A stretch of 12,982 nucleotides of DNA from Acidimicrobiia bacterium (GCA_030618675.1 JAUXCV010000019.1:1-12982); one strand, 5' to 3'; shown: positions 1 to 7,103, numbered from the stretch's first letter. Notes: generated by a model not told the origin, from the letters alone. Numbers and translations: made by a program.

Positions 1-4
1 AGGA

Positions 5-313
5 GTGACTCGCGGCGACATCTGGCTGGCGAAGGTGGGACGGAAGTCCCGGCCCGTCCTTGTGCTGACACGCCCCGAGGTGATCGACGTTCGCCACCTC
101 GTCGCCGTCGCGGAGATCACGACATCGGCTCGCGGCCTCGCCGCCGAAGTCGCCTTCGACCACGCCGTTTCCGGTCTTGACTGTGCCTCCGTCATCAACT
201 GCGACGGCCTCCACACGATCGCACGATCCTCACTCACGACGCGGGTCGGGGTCGTGCGTGAGGACACGATGGACGACGTGTGCCGGGCGATCTCCTACGC
301 CCTGGGCTGCTGA
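5..313 (+). CDS. MazF/PemK-like mRNA interferase toxin (module 1)
   Basis: A 102-aa protein of normal MazF length. MazF toxins are sequence-specific endoribonucleases held inactive by a MazE-type antitoxin. Visible family features are the N-terminal RGDIWLA strand, the conserved RPVLVLTR segment near residues 16-23 (Arg-Pro-Val, the usual catalytic Arg region), the ITTS strand near 38-41 (the usual catalytic Ser/Thr region), and an SVINCDGLHTI segment near 63-73 like the 'svv..dqi.ti' core. The GTG start at 5 is chosen because RGDIW normally lies two or three residues from the N-terminus. A TGA at 6-8 overlaps this start, which would fit the stop of an upstream antitoxin gene ending just inside the window, but only a few bases are visible. 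The gene converges on a second MazF gene and the two are about 60% matched only in the core motifs. Function by family is confident; activity is not shown. Confidence 0.85.
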   Translation: MTRGDIWLAKVGRKSRPVLVLTRPEVIDVRHLVAVAEITTSARGLAAEVAFDHAVSGLDCASVINCDGLHTIARSSLTTRVGVVREDTMDDVCRAISYALGC

Positions 314-348
314 GTCGACCCGCTGCAGAGCCGTCAACGTCGAACGGG

Positions 349-657
349 TCAGCACTCTGTGGCGTCCCGGAGCGCCCGGCACGCTGCTGCGAGCCTGACC
401 GGCCCGAGCTTGACGATCCTCCGACGGAACGCCTGTCGCGGCAGCGTGTGGAGATTGTCGAAGTTGACGACGCTGTCGGTGGGGACGCCGTCCTCCTCAG
501 GCGTGAGATCTACCTCGGACACGACTCCCCGACGGGTCCTGGTCAACGCCGCGACAACGATGGACCCGATGCGATCGGCCACCGGATCCCTGGTAACGAT
601 CAGGACCGGCCGATCACCGCCCGGCGTCGCAGCGAACCAGATCTCACCCCGCTGCAT
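349..657 (-). CDS. MazF/PemK-like mRNA interferase toxin (module 2)
   Basis: A 102-aa toxin, the same length as the one facing it. It starts MQRGEIWFAA and keeps RPVLIVTR (about residues 16-23), an ALTRTRRG strand (about 37-44) and SVVNFDNLHTL (about 62-72), the MazF fold signature for an endoribonuclease. The open frame extends upstream to 852, but that extension is only the out-of-frame shadow of the antitoxin. The ATG at 657 is chosen because it places RGEIW at the N-terminus and has a GGAG about 7 nt upstream. The gene overlaps the 3' end of the antitoxin gene by 14 bp, the usual layout for translational coupling in mazEF operons. Its stop lies 35 bp from the stop of the convergent toxin gene. 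The two toxins are clearly diverged paralogues, not a recent duplication. Confidence 0.88.
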   Translation of the reverse strand: MQRGEIWFAATPGGDRPVLIVTRDPVADRIGSIVVAALTRTRRGVVSEVDLTPEEDGVPTDSVVNFDNLHTLPRQAFRRRIVKLGPVRLAAACRALRDATEC

Positions 658-895
658 CGGCCCACTCCGACCAGTCTTCGGCCGGACCCCAATCTGCGAT
701 CTCCCCCAATGCCTGTTCGTCGGCGGTGAGGGGCGTGTCGAGCCATGCGTCCGTGTCTTCCTCCGCTCGAAGGCGCACGAGGTACCGGTGCAGCGCCTCT
801 CGGAGGAACTCCGAGCGGTCGACCCCCAGGCGATCAGCCCACAGCGTCGCATCGGTTGCTTCCTGGGCGGCGACTCTGAAACTCAGCATTGTCAT
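644..895 (-). CDS. ribbon-helix-helix antitoxin of module 2 (MazE/CopG type)
   Basis: An 83-aa protein and probable antitoxin to the overlapping MazF. Residues 3-9 (MLSFRVA) form the beta strand expected of a ribbon-helix-helix DNA-binding dimer. Residues 11-23 and 26-44 fit the two helices (RLGVDRSEFLREALHRYL). The tail from about 47 is strongly acidic with several Trp residues, typical of the flexible toxin-binding part. Two starts are possible: ATG at 895, which coincides with the predicted transcription start (leaderless), and ATG at 889, which has AAGG 7 nt upstream. If transcription begins at 895, that AAGG is not in the mRNA, which favours the first. The gene is probably repressed by its own product at the palindrome just upstream. 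Confidence 0.82.
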   Translation of the reverse strand: MTMLSFRVAAQEATDATLWADRLGVDRSEFLREALHRYLVRLRAEEDTDAWLDTPLTADEQALGEIADWGPAEDWSEWADAAG

Positions 896-901
896 ACCTT
901 C

Positions 902-929
902 ACTCTATGTTGTATGACACCGGTGTCAA
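902..929 (-). promoter_or_regulatory. promoter of the antitoxin-toxin module 2
   Basis: On the minus strand a perfect -35 TTGACA (924-929) is followed after 16 nt by a -10 TAGAGT (902-907). The expected start of transcription falls at about 895-896, on or next to the first base of the antitoxin ATG, so the mRNA is probably leaderless. Confidence 0.6.
915..928. promoter_or_regulatory. 14-bp perfect palindrome, likely antitoxin operator
   Basis: TGACACCGGTGTCA reads the same on both strands. It overlaps the -35 box and the start of the spacer of the module 2 promoter. Ribbon-helix-helix antitoxins bind such short palindromes to repress their own operon; binding here is inferred from position. 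Confidence 0.6.
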
Positions 930-1147
930 GGCAGCGAGTGGTACTACCACGGCCTCGACTCCATCCCGCGACCGTATCGGACGCCGGTGACACGAACTGA
1001 GGCGACCGAATCCGCACGGCGAGCGACGACTCCTCGAATGCGACGCTGAACCGTTGGACCGCCTCGCCCGGCGGCCCGTTACCCGACCACCCGGCGGTTG
1101 ACGAAATCCTCGGTCTAGCCGTCGTTCGTGTGCTTTCATCGGCTGCA

Positions 1148-3712
1148 ATGGATTTCATCGGCAGAGAGAGCGAACTCGATCAGCTCGCCACGGCGTTGGA
1201 CTCAGCGTCGGACGGCAACGGGCGTTTCGTGGTAATCCGCGGAGAAGCCGGCATCGGCAAAACGGCTCTACTCAACTCATTCTGCGATAGCCGCGGAACG
1301 AACATCGACGTCCTTTTCGGAACCTGTGACGATCTGACCACGCAGCGACCCCTTCAGCCGCTCTACGCGATTGCGAACGACGCACCCGAGATCAGCGAAT
1401 CTCTCGAAGCAGCCGATACGTTCGCGGTCGCAAGAACCCTCCTTGCCCGTCTGAACGGTCGTGGGGCGAGCACGGTGGTCGTCATCGACGATGCCCAGTG
1501 GGCCGACCAGGCGACGCTGGAGGTACTCAAGTACGTTGGGAGACGCATCGCAGATACGAAGGGGCTTCTCGTGGTACTCATCAGGGATGAAGACACGCCC
1601 GCTGAACACCCCTTGCGGAACGTCGTCGCCAGCGTGCCACCGGCGTCGGCCGTTCGCATCGCTCTTCAGCCGCTCGGCCTCGCTTCAGTGCAGACGGTTG
1701 CCGGCGAACACGATGCCGGTGAGCTTCAGGCGCTCACCGGCGGTAATCCGCTTCTCCTGAGCGAGTACCTCCGGTCGGAATCCGCCGTCCCCCTCTCAAT
1801 CGAAGACCTGGTGCTCGCCCGATTGAACACGCTGAGTTCGAATGCTCGATCGATCGCTGAGTTCGTGGCGGTGTCGCCCGGATCATGCGAGCGGTCGCTC
1901 CTGGATGCATCGCTCAGCGTCACCCCGGGAGACCTCGATGAGTGCGAGCAGAGCGGACTCCTGGTCATCGCCGCCAACCAACTCTCTTTCCGACACGAAT
2001 TGACTCGAAGAGCCGTTGAGCAGTCGCTTGGGGCGGGAACCCGGATTGCGCTCAATGGGGAAATCGCTCGAGAACTCGAGTCGGCGAATGCCGAAATTGC
2101 GAGGATTCTCCATCACGCGATCCTGGCCGGTGACGTCGATGCACTCAAGCGGCTATCGCCTCGAGCGGTTCAAAGGGCCGTCGCTTCCCGAAGCTATCGG
2201 GAGGCAATCCATCACCTGCAGGATCTCCAACCCTATTTGGAGCGACTCGATCCACCCACGCGAGCGGCAATGCTGGAGCTGTGGGCCGATGCGACCTCAG
2301 CGACCGGCGATGTTGCCACGTCCCTGGAGACGCGACTCGCCGCCGTTGAGGCGTATCGCGAACACGGCACGGCTGTGCAACTTGGGCGATGCATGCGCCC
2401 ATTGGCGCTCCTGTATTGGCGCATGAAGCAACCCGAAGCGGCGAAAGCATCCGCGGAAGAAGCTGTTGCCGTACTCCAAGGCGATGAAGCCAACTGTTCC
2501 GAGTACGCCCTCGCCCTGGCGGACCAGGCGTTCGTGTTCTCGATGCACGGCGAACACGAGGAAGCTCGAACGGTCCTCGATGTCGCGGCCACCGCGATTG
2601 CCGACGTCGACGATCCCGGCCTCACAGCGCAACTGCTGGCAGTTCAGAGTTGGAGTGTTTCTTCAGACATGCAGGTAGAGGTCGCTCAGGCCGCGATCGC
2701 TCTGGGGAAGCAAGCAGGATCGGTCACAGCCGTGAGAACTGCCTCGGCGCTGCTCGTCCAGATGAGCTCGAAGTTGCCGCAAACGGAGAGAGACGAGGTG
2801 CTCTCACAAGCCTTGACGTTCGCTCAAGATCATGGGCTCGAAGATATCGCAGCTTTCGTCTATCTCGAGAAGTCCGATACGTACTGGCGATCGGGCGGCT
2901 TCGCCGCCGCCGAGGACGAGGCCCGTCTCGCCGCACAGATCTGGGACGACCTCAGTCAGAATCTTGCCGTCTCTCCGTTGCTGGCGATCGGTCTGAACCA
3001 GGCACGCCGGGGTTCGCCCCAGATGCTATCGACCCTTGCGGACGCAATCGATGCAGCCGCCGTCGGTGGGGGGCGAACAACACTGGGGGCCAATCCGGCG
3101 CTCGCAGAGGCCTACTGGCTGCACGGGAACACGCCGTTCGACGCGAATCGTTCGATCGCCGAACTGCGGATCCTCGCTGATGGCCTGTCACTAAATCCAG
3201 GGGAGGCTTGGTCGTGGGTCTGGATGTGGAAGCTCGGATTGGTGTCGACGATCGCCGGCCTCGAAGGGACCCCCGAAGGGCTCCTCGTCGGCGGCGACTG
3301 GAGAGGCGCGGCAGCCGCATGGGATGATCCCAGCACGCGGTACATGCGGGCCGTCGCCTTGAGTCATGGTGACTCGGACGCGAAGATCGAGGCTCTCACC
3401 CTGTTGGATGAGATGGACGCCGAACCGATGCGCAGACGGATCCACAGCGATCTGCGCGAAGCCGGTGTCAAGAACATCCCGAGTGGACCCAGATCGGCGA
3501 CGCGGGAACATCCTGCGGGCCTGACTGCGAGGCAGGCCGACGTGATGGATCTGCTGGAACAGGGACTGACCAACCGGGAGATCGCCGATACGTTGTACAT
3601 ATCGTCCCGCACGGTTGAACACCACGTGGCTGCCATCTTCTCGAAGCTCGGCGCCTCTTCACGAGCCGAAGCAGTCGCCATCGCCGGGAATGCGAACGAC
3701 GCTCCCCGGTGA
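1148..3712 (+). CDS. LuxR-family transcriptional regulator with N-terminal AAA-type ATPase (LAL/MalT-like)
   Basis: A large regulator of about 854 aa, the usual length of the LAL family. These proteins couple NTP binding and a helical sensor region to a C-terminal DNA-binding domain. Counting from the alternative GTG at 1130, there is a Walker A GEAGIGKT at 38-45, a Walker B VVVIDDAQWAD at about 116-126 and a GGNPLLL sensor motif near 204-210. The middle (about 300-780) is a long helical, TPR-like region. The LuxR helix-turn-helix lies at 797-852, with LTARQADVMDLL, TNREIADTLYIS and RTVEHHVAAIFSKLG. ATG 1148 is preferred because FIGRESEL normally lies right at the N-terminus; neither start has a clear ribosome site. 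The 234 bp upstream (896-1147) hold only the divergent antitoxin promoter and a possible TTGACG at 1098. The target genes are unknown; the GCTAC repeats downstream are one candidate. Confidence 0.9.
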   Translation: MDFIGRESELDQLATALDSASDGNGRFVVIRGEAGIGKTALLNSFCDSRGTNIDVLFGTCDDLTTQRPLQPLYAIANDAPEISESLEAADTFAVARTLLARLNGRGASTVVVIDDAQWADQATLEVLKYVGRRIADTKGLLVVLIRDEDTPAEHPLRNVVASVPPASAVRIALQPLGLASVQTVAGEHDAGELQALTGGNPLLLSEYLRSESAVPLSIEDLVLARLNTLSSNARSIAEFVAVSPGSCERSLLDASLSVTPGDLDECEQSGLLVIAANQLSFRHELTRRAVEQSLGAGTRIALNGEIARELESANAEIARILHHAILAGDVDALKRLSPRAVQRAVASRSYREAIHHLQDLQPYLERLDPPTRAAMLELWADATSATGDVATSLETRLAAVEAYREHGTAVQLGRCMRPLALLYWRMKQPEAAKASAEEAVAVLQGDEANCSEYALALADQAFVFSMHGEHEEARTVLDVAATAIADVDDPGLTAQLLAVQSWSVSSDMQVEVAQAAIALGKQAGSVTAVRTASALLVQMSSKLPQTERDEVLSQALTFAQDHGLEDIAAFVYLEKSDTYWRSGGFAAAEDEARLAAQIWDDLSQNLAVSPLLAIGLNQARRGSPQMLSTLADAIDAAAVGGGRTTLGANPALAEAYWLHGNTPFDANRSIAELRILADGLSLNPGEAWSWVWMWKLGLVSTIAGLEGTPEGLLVGGDWRGAAAAWDDPSTRYMRAVALSHGDSDAKIEALTLLDEMDAEPMRRRIHSDLREAGVKNIPSGPRSATREHPAGLTARQADVMDLLEQGLTNREIADTLYISSRTVEHHVAAIFSKLGASSRAEAVAIAGNANDAPR

Positions 3713-3747
3713 AGAAGCGTCCGAGAGATCGCGTCGACGACGTCTGA

Positions 3748-3789
3748 TCCTCCGGGCCGGCGCTTTCGGTCTGCGGCCGACCCGGAGGA
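3748..3789. terminator. bidirectional hairpin between convergent genes
   Basis: A 9-bp perfect stem (TCCTCCGGG at 3748-3756 with CCCGGAGGA at 3781-3789) continues, after one mismatched pair, into four more pairs (CGGC 3758-3761 with GCCG 3776-3779) around a 14-nt loop. There is no T-tract. It sits in the 86-bp gap between the LuxR-type gene and the convergent small gene, so it could stop transcription from both sides. Confidence 0.6.
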
Positions 3790-3798
3790 CACGTGGGA

Positions 3799-4092
3799 TC
3801 AGGTCATCTCTGTCGCTTCGACGGACACCACCGATTCGGTCTCGGCGGGTCTGCTAGAGAACGAAAACGAGCGCCAGATGGCGGCCGCATATCGACTGAA
3901 CCGTTCACGTCGCTGGCGACGGTCGCGGGCTCGCATCTCGACATGGAGTCGGGCCGTATCGCCGGACCCGACGCTGGGCTCGAGATTGCTCATGTGGGCT
4001 CGGATGTACTCGGGTGTGCTGTGCACGATGGACCTCTCCTTGGTCTCGTCGGTCTGTGGATCCAACGTATCGACCGGAGGCAGCGATGTCAT
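3799..4092 (-). CDS. small uncharacterised protein
   Basis: A 97-aa frame from ATG 4092 that I do not recognise. It looks more like a gene than a shadow: roughly three quarters of its codons end in G or C, the composition is balanced, and the centre is a very basic stretch (about residues 54-70, RARDRRQRRERFSRYAA) rich in Arg that could bind nucleic acid. No membrane segment or signal peptide is seen. Upstream of the ATG there is only a weak AGCGG-like ribosome site; a later ATG (residue 34) is possible. It lies between the LuxR-type gene, from which it is separated by a strong hairpin, and a regulatory region with four GCTAC repeats, the first ending 3 bp before its start. The alternative is that it is a decayed gene fragment or noncoding. 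Confidence 0.4.
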   Translation of the reverse strand: MTSLPPVDTLDPQTDETKERSIVHSTPEYIRAHMSNLEPSVGSGDTARLHVEMRARDRRQRRERFSRYAAAIWRSFSFSSRPAETESVVSVEATEMT

Positions 4093-4094
4093 CG

Positions 4095-4169
4095 GTAGCC
4101 GCTACACAGATAGAGGGCGGCAGCTACACAAACCCGTCGAGAGCGCTACCTAGGGAATCGAGGAGCTAC
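4095..4169. repeat. four phased GCTAC repeats in a regulatory region
   Basis: GCTAC occurs at 4101, 4123, 4145 and 4165, spaced 22, 22 and 20 bp, close to two helical turns each. The first two share GCTACACA; the last two continue GCTACC. A mirror copy GTAGC at 4095-4099 makes a GTAGC-C-GCTAC inverted repeat with the first one. The array fills the gap upstream of the minus-strand gene at 4092 and just before a plus-strand AGGAG at 4161-4165. Direct repeats phased on one helix face suggest cooperative binding of a regulator; which one is not known. Confidence 0.5.
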
Positions 4170-4173
4170 CCAT

Positions 4174-4365
4174 GTGGCGAACGAAGCACAGCAATCCGGA
4201 GAGCTGCACGTATCTCGCGTCAGCCGGACGATGGTTCCCGAGCGATTCGTGTCGGCGTCTCCCGTGGCGAGTGAGAACGCGTCCCGCCGGCAAGGTGCAA
4301 CCGATCGCATCCCGGTGTTCTCATCCCGGCCTTCTAGCAGGGGCCCCGTCGGCTGCCCGCGCTAG
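4174..4365 (+). CDS. possible short ORF ending at the IS insertion site
   Basis: A 63-aa frame beginning with GTG 4174, 8 nt after a good GAGGAG (4160-4165). An ATG at 4172 in another frame is also well placed for that ribosome site, but it only runs on into the insertion element. About three quarters of codons end in G or C. The product is unrecognised, with many Ser and Arg and no visible domain. Its TAG stop at 4363-4365 uses the CTAG target of the insertion, and the same stop would exist without the insertion, so the element did not truncate it. It may well be a chance frame; I include it because of the ribosome site and the otherwise empty 270 bp. Confidence 0.22.
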   Translation: MANEAQQSGELHVSRVSRTMVPERFVSASPVASENASRRQGATDRIPVFSSRPSSRGPVGCPR

Positions 4366-4377
4366 TGCTGTGACCAC
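4365..4377 (+). repeat. left terminal inverted repeat of the IS
   Basis: GTGCTGTGACCAC follows the TA target copy. It matches the reverse complement of 5609-5621 exactly; after two mismatches a further ACGTT is shared (4380-4384), so the repeat continues imperfectly for about 20 bp. Confidence 0.9.
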
Positions 4378-4398
4378 AGACGTTCGCGCGGTTGGTGG

Positions 4399-4586
4399 TC
4401 ATGCTGCTTTCCTGGTTGGTCGTCCCCATCGTTGTTGTTTCTCGGAGCGGACTCGTCTCCGTTCGCGTCGTTGGGCTTCAAGAACCTCAGGGTCACGGGC
4501 GTTGGCGTTACGCCACCGCAGATAGGCGTGAAGCCGACGGGTCAACACGACATGGTTCGGGTGGTTCGAGTTGTTCAACACGAACT
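4399..4586 (-). pseudogene. IS630 transposase C-terminal tail, out of frame
   Basis: The third frame gives EFVLNNSNHPNH, LHAYLRWRNANARDPE and an Arg-rich end (RRERRRVRSE), which is the normal IS630 transposase C-terminus directly after HFGPLR. It has no start of its own that makes sense; it is the stranded 3' end of the catalytic gene after a single-base loss near 4586/4587. Confidence 0.8.
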
Positions 4587-5279
4587 CCGCAACGGACCGA
4601 AATGCGCCTCGATCGGGTTCGCCCATGACGTGTACGTCGGTGTGAAGCACAACTCGACCCGGTTACGTTCCGCCCACCGTCGAATCGTGACCCCTTTGTG
4701 TGCCGACAGGTTGTCCAAGATCACATAGATCGGTTCACCATCAGGACGCGCTGCGCGGATCGACCGCAGAGCTTTGAGCGTGTTGACAGCGGATTTGCGA
4801 TGCCGAACGACACCCCACATCGTGTCGTCGCCGATCGAGTAGCAGCCATGGAACTGGCGGACGCCATGGAGCTTGTGATAGTTCGCTGGCTGACGCTGCG
4901 GCCTGGTTACGGGCGCCCACCCGGATCCCTGGGTCGGACGGATCTGTAGTGGCCCGAACTCGTCGAACGCGAACGTCCGATCCGGATACTCGCCGATGAC
5001 GTGATCGATCCGATCCAGCTTGGCGTCACGATCCGGATCGTTGGACTCCTTCCACGTCTTCGTCCGCTGGAACGTCACCCCGTTCGCCCCAAGGATCTGA
5101 CGCAGCCGCTCCCGACCGATCTCCACGACATGGTCTTCGTTGTCGTTGAGGTATCTGACGAGCTTGCGGATACTCCACCGGGTGAACGGTTCACCGAGGG
5201 TCTCGGGTCGAGTCGTGGCCGTCTCGACAATGAACTCGACGTCGTCAGTCGTGATCAGGCGGGGACGGCCACCGCCCAC
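4575..5279 (-). CDS. IS630-family transposase, DDE catalytic part (frameshifted at the C-terminus)
   Basis: A 234-aa frame from GTG 5279 holding the whole catalytic triad: Asp106 (in FAFDEFGPL), Asp189 (in YVILDNLSAHKG) and Glu224 (in NPIEAHFGPLR). These fit the DDE RNase H-like fold that cuts and joins the IS ends. The N-terminal part (GGGRPRLIT, then FTRWSIRKLVRYL) is the second DNA-binding region. The frame ends prematurely in RSSC: between 4587 and 4586 one base is missing relative to the expected continuation, and the conserved tail appears in another frame. Activity is therefore doubtful even though the triad is intact. Confidence 0.85.
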   Translation of the reverse strand: MGGGRPRLITTDDVEFIVETATTRPETLGEPFTRWSIRKLVRYLNDNEDHVVEIGRERLRQILGANGVTFQRTKTWKESNDPDRDAKLDRIDHVIGEYPDRTFAFDEFGPLQIRPTQGSGWAPVTRPQRQPANYHKLHGVRQFHGCYSIGDDTMWGVVRHRKSAVNTLKALRSIRAARPDGEPIYVILDNLSAHKGVTIRRWAERNRVELCFTPTYTSWANPIEAHFGPLRSSC

Positions 5280-5527
5280 TAAGGGTCCAACGAAGCCATC
5301 CCTTCCTCGTTGAACCGGTGGATCATCTCCCTCACCCGGTCCTCAGACGTCGCCACCAACCGGGCGATCACCGGCACAGTGTTCCCACCCGCCGAAGCGT
5401 GCACCGCCACAGCCCGACGCCACTTCACATGCGACTTGTCGGTCTTGCCGCCTCCACGACGCACAATCCGCTGGAGCTGCCGGCCCTCCTCAACGCTCAA
5501 CCGACGCACCCGAACCCGTTTCGACAT
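5279..5527 (-). CDS. IS630-family transposase, N-terminal helix-turn-helix part
   Basis: An 82-aa frame starting at ATG 5527, chosen because AAGGAGG stands about 5 nt upstream and because MSKRVRVRRLSVEE is the usual IS630 start; the frame is open further upstream to 5593 without support. It carries the DNA-binding region of the transposase, with the HTH around VPVIARLVATSEDRVREMIHRF, and ends GMASLDP. In intact relatives the protein continues directly into a GGRPR segment. Here a TAG stop interrupts and the continuation is in the -1 frame. The stop and the next GTG overlap as TAGTG, so reinitiation could yield two separate proteins. No classical slippery heptamer is present. Confidence 0.8.
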   Translation of the reverse strand: MSKRVRVRRLSVEEGRQLQRIVRRGGGKTDKSHVKWRRAVAVHASAGGNTVPVIARLVATSEDRVREMIHRFNEEGMASLDP

Positions 5528-5608
5528 CCACGCCTCCTTGATCGAACACACGCGCGACGCGACAAGGATGCGCGATTCTGTCAACCAAGCCAAGGACCCC
5601 CAACGTAC

Positions 5609-5621
5609 GTGGTCACAGCAC
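5609..5621 (-). repeat. right terminal inverted repeat of the IS
   Basis: GTGGTCACAGCAC ends at the second TA target copy (5622-5623) and is the exact inverted partner of the left end. Confidence 0.9.
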
Positions 5622-5633
5622 TAGTCGTCGGGC

Positions 5634-7103
5634 TCAGAACGTCAACCATCCAAGGATCTGCTCGCGGGCCGCGGGATTCGCGAAATAGCCCGAGTGGTCC
5701 ACACCTGCGTTCACTCCGAACTCGAGGCGAGGAAGGATCGGGAATCGATCGGACCCGTTCTCCTGATATGGACTCGCCGCCGGAACGACCAGGTCGTTGG
5801 GCTCCTTGAAGATCTTGTCCATCAACCGATCGGCCGCATAGCGCTTCCAACCAGCATTCGTCGGCTCGAAATCGCTCGAGAGAGCGAAGTAGCGGCCGCC
5901 CTGCTCCGCCCGGGCGTTGAGTTCAGAGAGGAAGTCACCTTCGGGCCGCATCGACTGCAGGCCGTCGAGTCCGTTGAGAACGCCGGTCGACACGAGCTTC
6001 GCGACGGTGATGACCGCATCGAGAGCATCGGTGACGAAGTTCGTCGGGATGAAGTTGATGAGGTTGGTATACGAGTCGACGAAGTCTCCCATGTACTTCG
6101 CGTTGGTCAGAATCGTTCCGTTGTTCGGCGCCGCACCGAAGATGACCTTGTCGACCTGGATCCGACGGTCACCGAGGTCGAATTCGTCGATGCGTTCGGC
6201 GAGGACGCGGCTCACCAGACCGCCGCGCGAGTGGCAGATGATGTCGAGATCGAGGTTGATCCCCTCGGGTAGGTGCTCGACGAACCACGCCACGTTGTCC
6301 ATGGGATCGTCACACAGCGTGAAGTGATCGAAGGCGAACACCCGCCCTCCGTAGATCTCGTGGAGATCCCCGACTAACGACTTGGAGAGTCCGCCGAATC
6401 CGGCATGCGCTCTCGAGAAGGTCCCGTGGACCATGAGCAGGGATCGACCGGATCCCATGAGGTCCCAGGCGGGTGAGTCGGCGTTCGGTGACGCGTAGTC
6501 TTCCTCGGTGAAGGAGCGGAATCGGTAGGGGCGCTTCGTCTCCTCCCAGCGGCGGGCGAAGAACTCGCCGACGAGTCCGAACACGGGATCCAGGAGGGGG
6601 AACACGACGATCCCGATGATCTTCTTCGCGACCGCCCCGAACGCCCCGCGTCCGGTGCCGTCGTCTGTACCGGGAGCGACGGCGCGGGGTACGACGAAGG
6701 TCCGTGTCGCGCCACCGCGGGTAGTGTCGAGGGCGCCGGATTCGTCGCGCGCGTAGCTCCAGGTCGTCACACCGCTTTCGTCGGTGTACACGAGGATCTG
6801 ACCCCAGTCGGCTCCAGGGTCCGGGACGTCGAGCACCATCGCCGGCTCGTCGTAGTGGGTGGCCCGCGTCCCGACCGGCGAGGCGTCCGGCTCCTCATAC
6901 GTGTCGCTCAACTCGAGGATGAGTTGCGTCTCGACGTGCTGCCCCTCGAAGGCCTCGGCGAGTGCGTCGGTCCATCCGGAAGCGGCCCTCGTCCCCACCT
7001 CACCCGGCAGATAGGCATCGACCCGCCCCGACAGTCCGGGAGTTTGAATCGTGATCCCTTCGATCGTGATCGGGTTGCCGTTGGGTTGTAGTCGTTCGCT
7101 CAC
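5634..7103 (-). CDS. alpha/beta hydrolase (lipase/esterase-like), putative effector of the CHAT operon
   Basis: A 489-aa protein, third in the operon. The hydrolase core spans about 215-489. It has an oxyanion-type strand LLMVHGTFS (222-230), a nucleophile elbow ICHSRGGLVSR with Ser292, Asp437 in EPNDLVVP and His470 in VDHSGYF, so the Ser-Asp-His triad is complete. The fold resembles PGAP1- or triacylglycerol lipase-like hydrolases; the substrate is unknown. The first 150 residues are a separate beta-rich domain. A hydrophobic stretch at about 161-182 (KIIGIVVFPLLDPVFGLVGE) just before the core could touch or enter the membrane. The GTG start at 7103 has AAGGAG 7 nt upstream, one of the best ribosome sites in the window. 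It lies 20 bp after the CHAT gene. An effector role, perhaps released by CHAT cleavage between the N-terminal domain and the core, is inference. Confidence 0.85.
   Translation of the reverse strand: MSERLQPNGNPITIEGITIQTPGLSGRVDAYLPGEVGTRAASGWTDALAEAFEGQHVETQLILELSDTYEEPDASPVGTRATHYDEPAMVLDVPDPGADWGQILVYTDESGVTTWSYARDESGALDTTRGGATRTFVVPRAVAPGTDDGTGRGAFGAVAKKIIGIVVFPLLDPVFGLVGEFFARRWEETKRPYRFRSFTEEDYASPNADSPAWDLMGSGRSLLMVHGTFSRAHAGFGGLSKSLVGDLHEIYGGRVFAFDHFTLCDDPMDNVAWFVEHLPEGINLDLDIICHSRGGLVSRVLAERIDEFDLGDRRIQVDKVIFGAAPNNGTILTNAKYMGDFVDSYTNLINFIPTNFVTDALDAVITVAKLVSTGVLNGLDGLQSMRPEGDFLSELNARAEQGGRYFALSSDFEPTNAGWKRYAADRLMDKIFKEPNDLVVPAASPYQENGSDRFPILPRLEFGVNAGVDHSGYFANPAAREQILGWLTF

Larger units (their letters stand above)
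4365..5621 (-). mobile_element. IS630-family insertion sequence
   Basis: A 1257-bp element bounded by 13-bp perfect inverted repeats, flanked on both sides by TA (4363-4364 and 5622-5623). It is inserted into a CTAG tetranucleotide, the known preference of IS630-type elements, which duplicate the central TA. It carries one IS630-type DDE transposase on the minus strand, split over three frames. The element lies 10 bp beyond the stop codon of the hydrolase gene, so it did not break that gene but would affect read-through from the operon. Confidence 0.9.

Noticed and set aside
317..350. GACCCG/CGGGTC inverted repeat between the two convergent toxin genes
   Set aside because: Only six pairs with a 22-nt loop, no T-tract, and it overlaps the stop codon of one toxin; too weak to call a terminator.
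892..1158. Minus-strand 88-aa frame across the gap before the LuxR-type gene
   Set aside because: It runs over the antitoxin promoter and operator, and has no family features or ribosome site.
2650..3180. Plus-strand 176-aa frame inside the LuxR-type gene
   Set aside because: Arg-rich shadow of the helical region in another frame; the main frame is continuous and well matched.
5625..5633. Terminator sought between the hydrolase stop and the IS
   Set aside because: Only nine bases separate the TAG of the target site and the stop codon, with no hairpin; the IS end repeat is explained by transposition.
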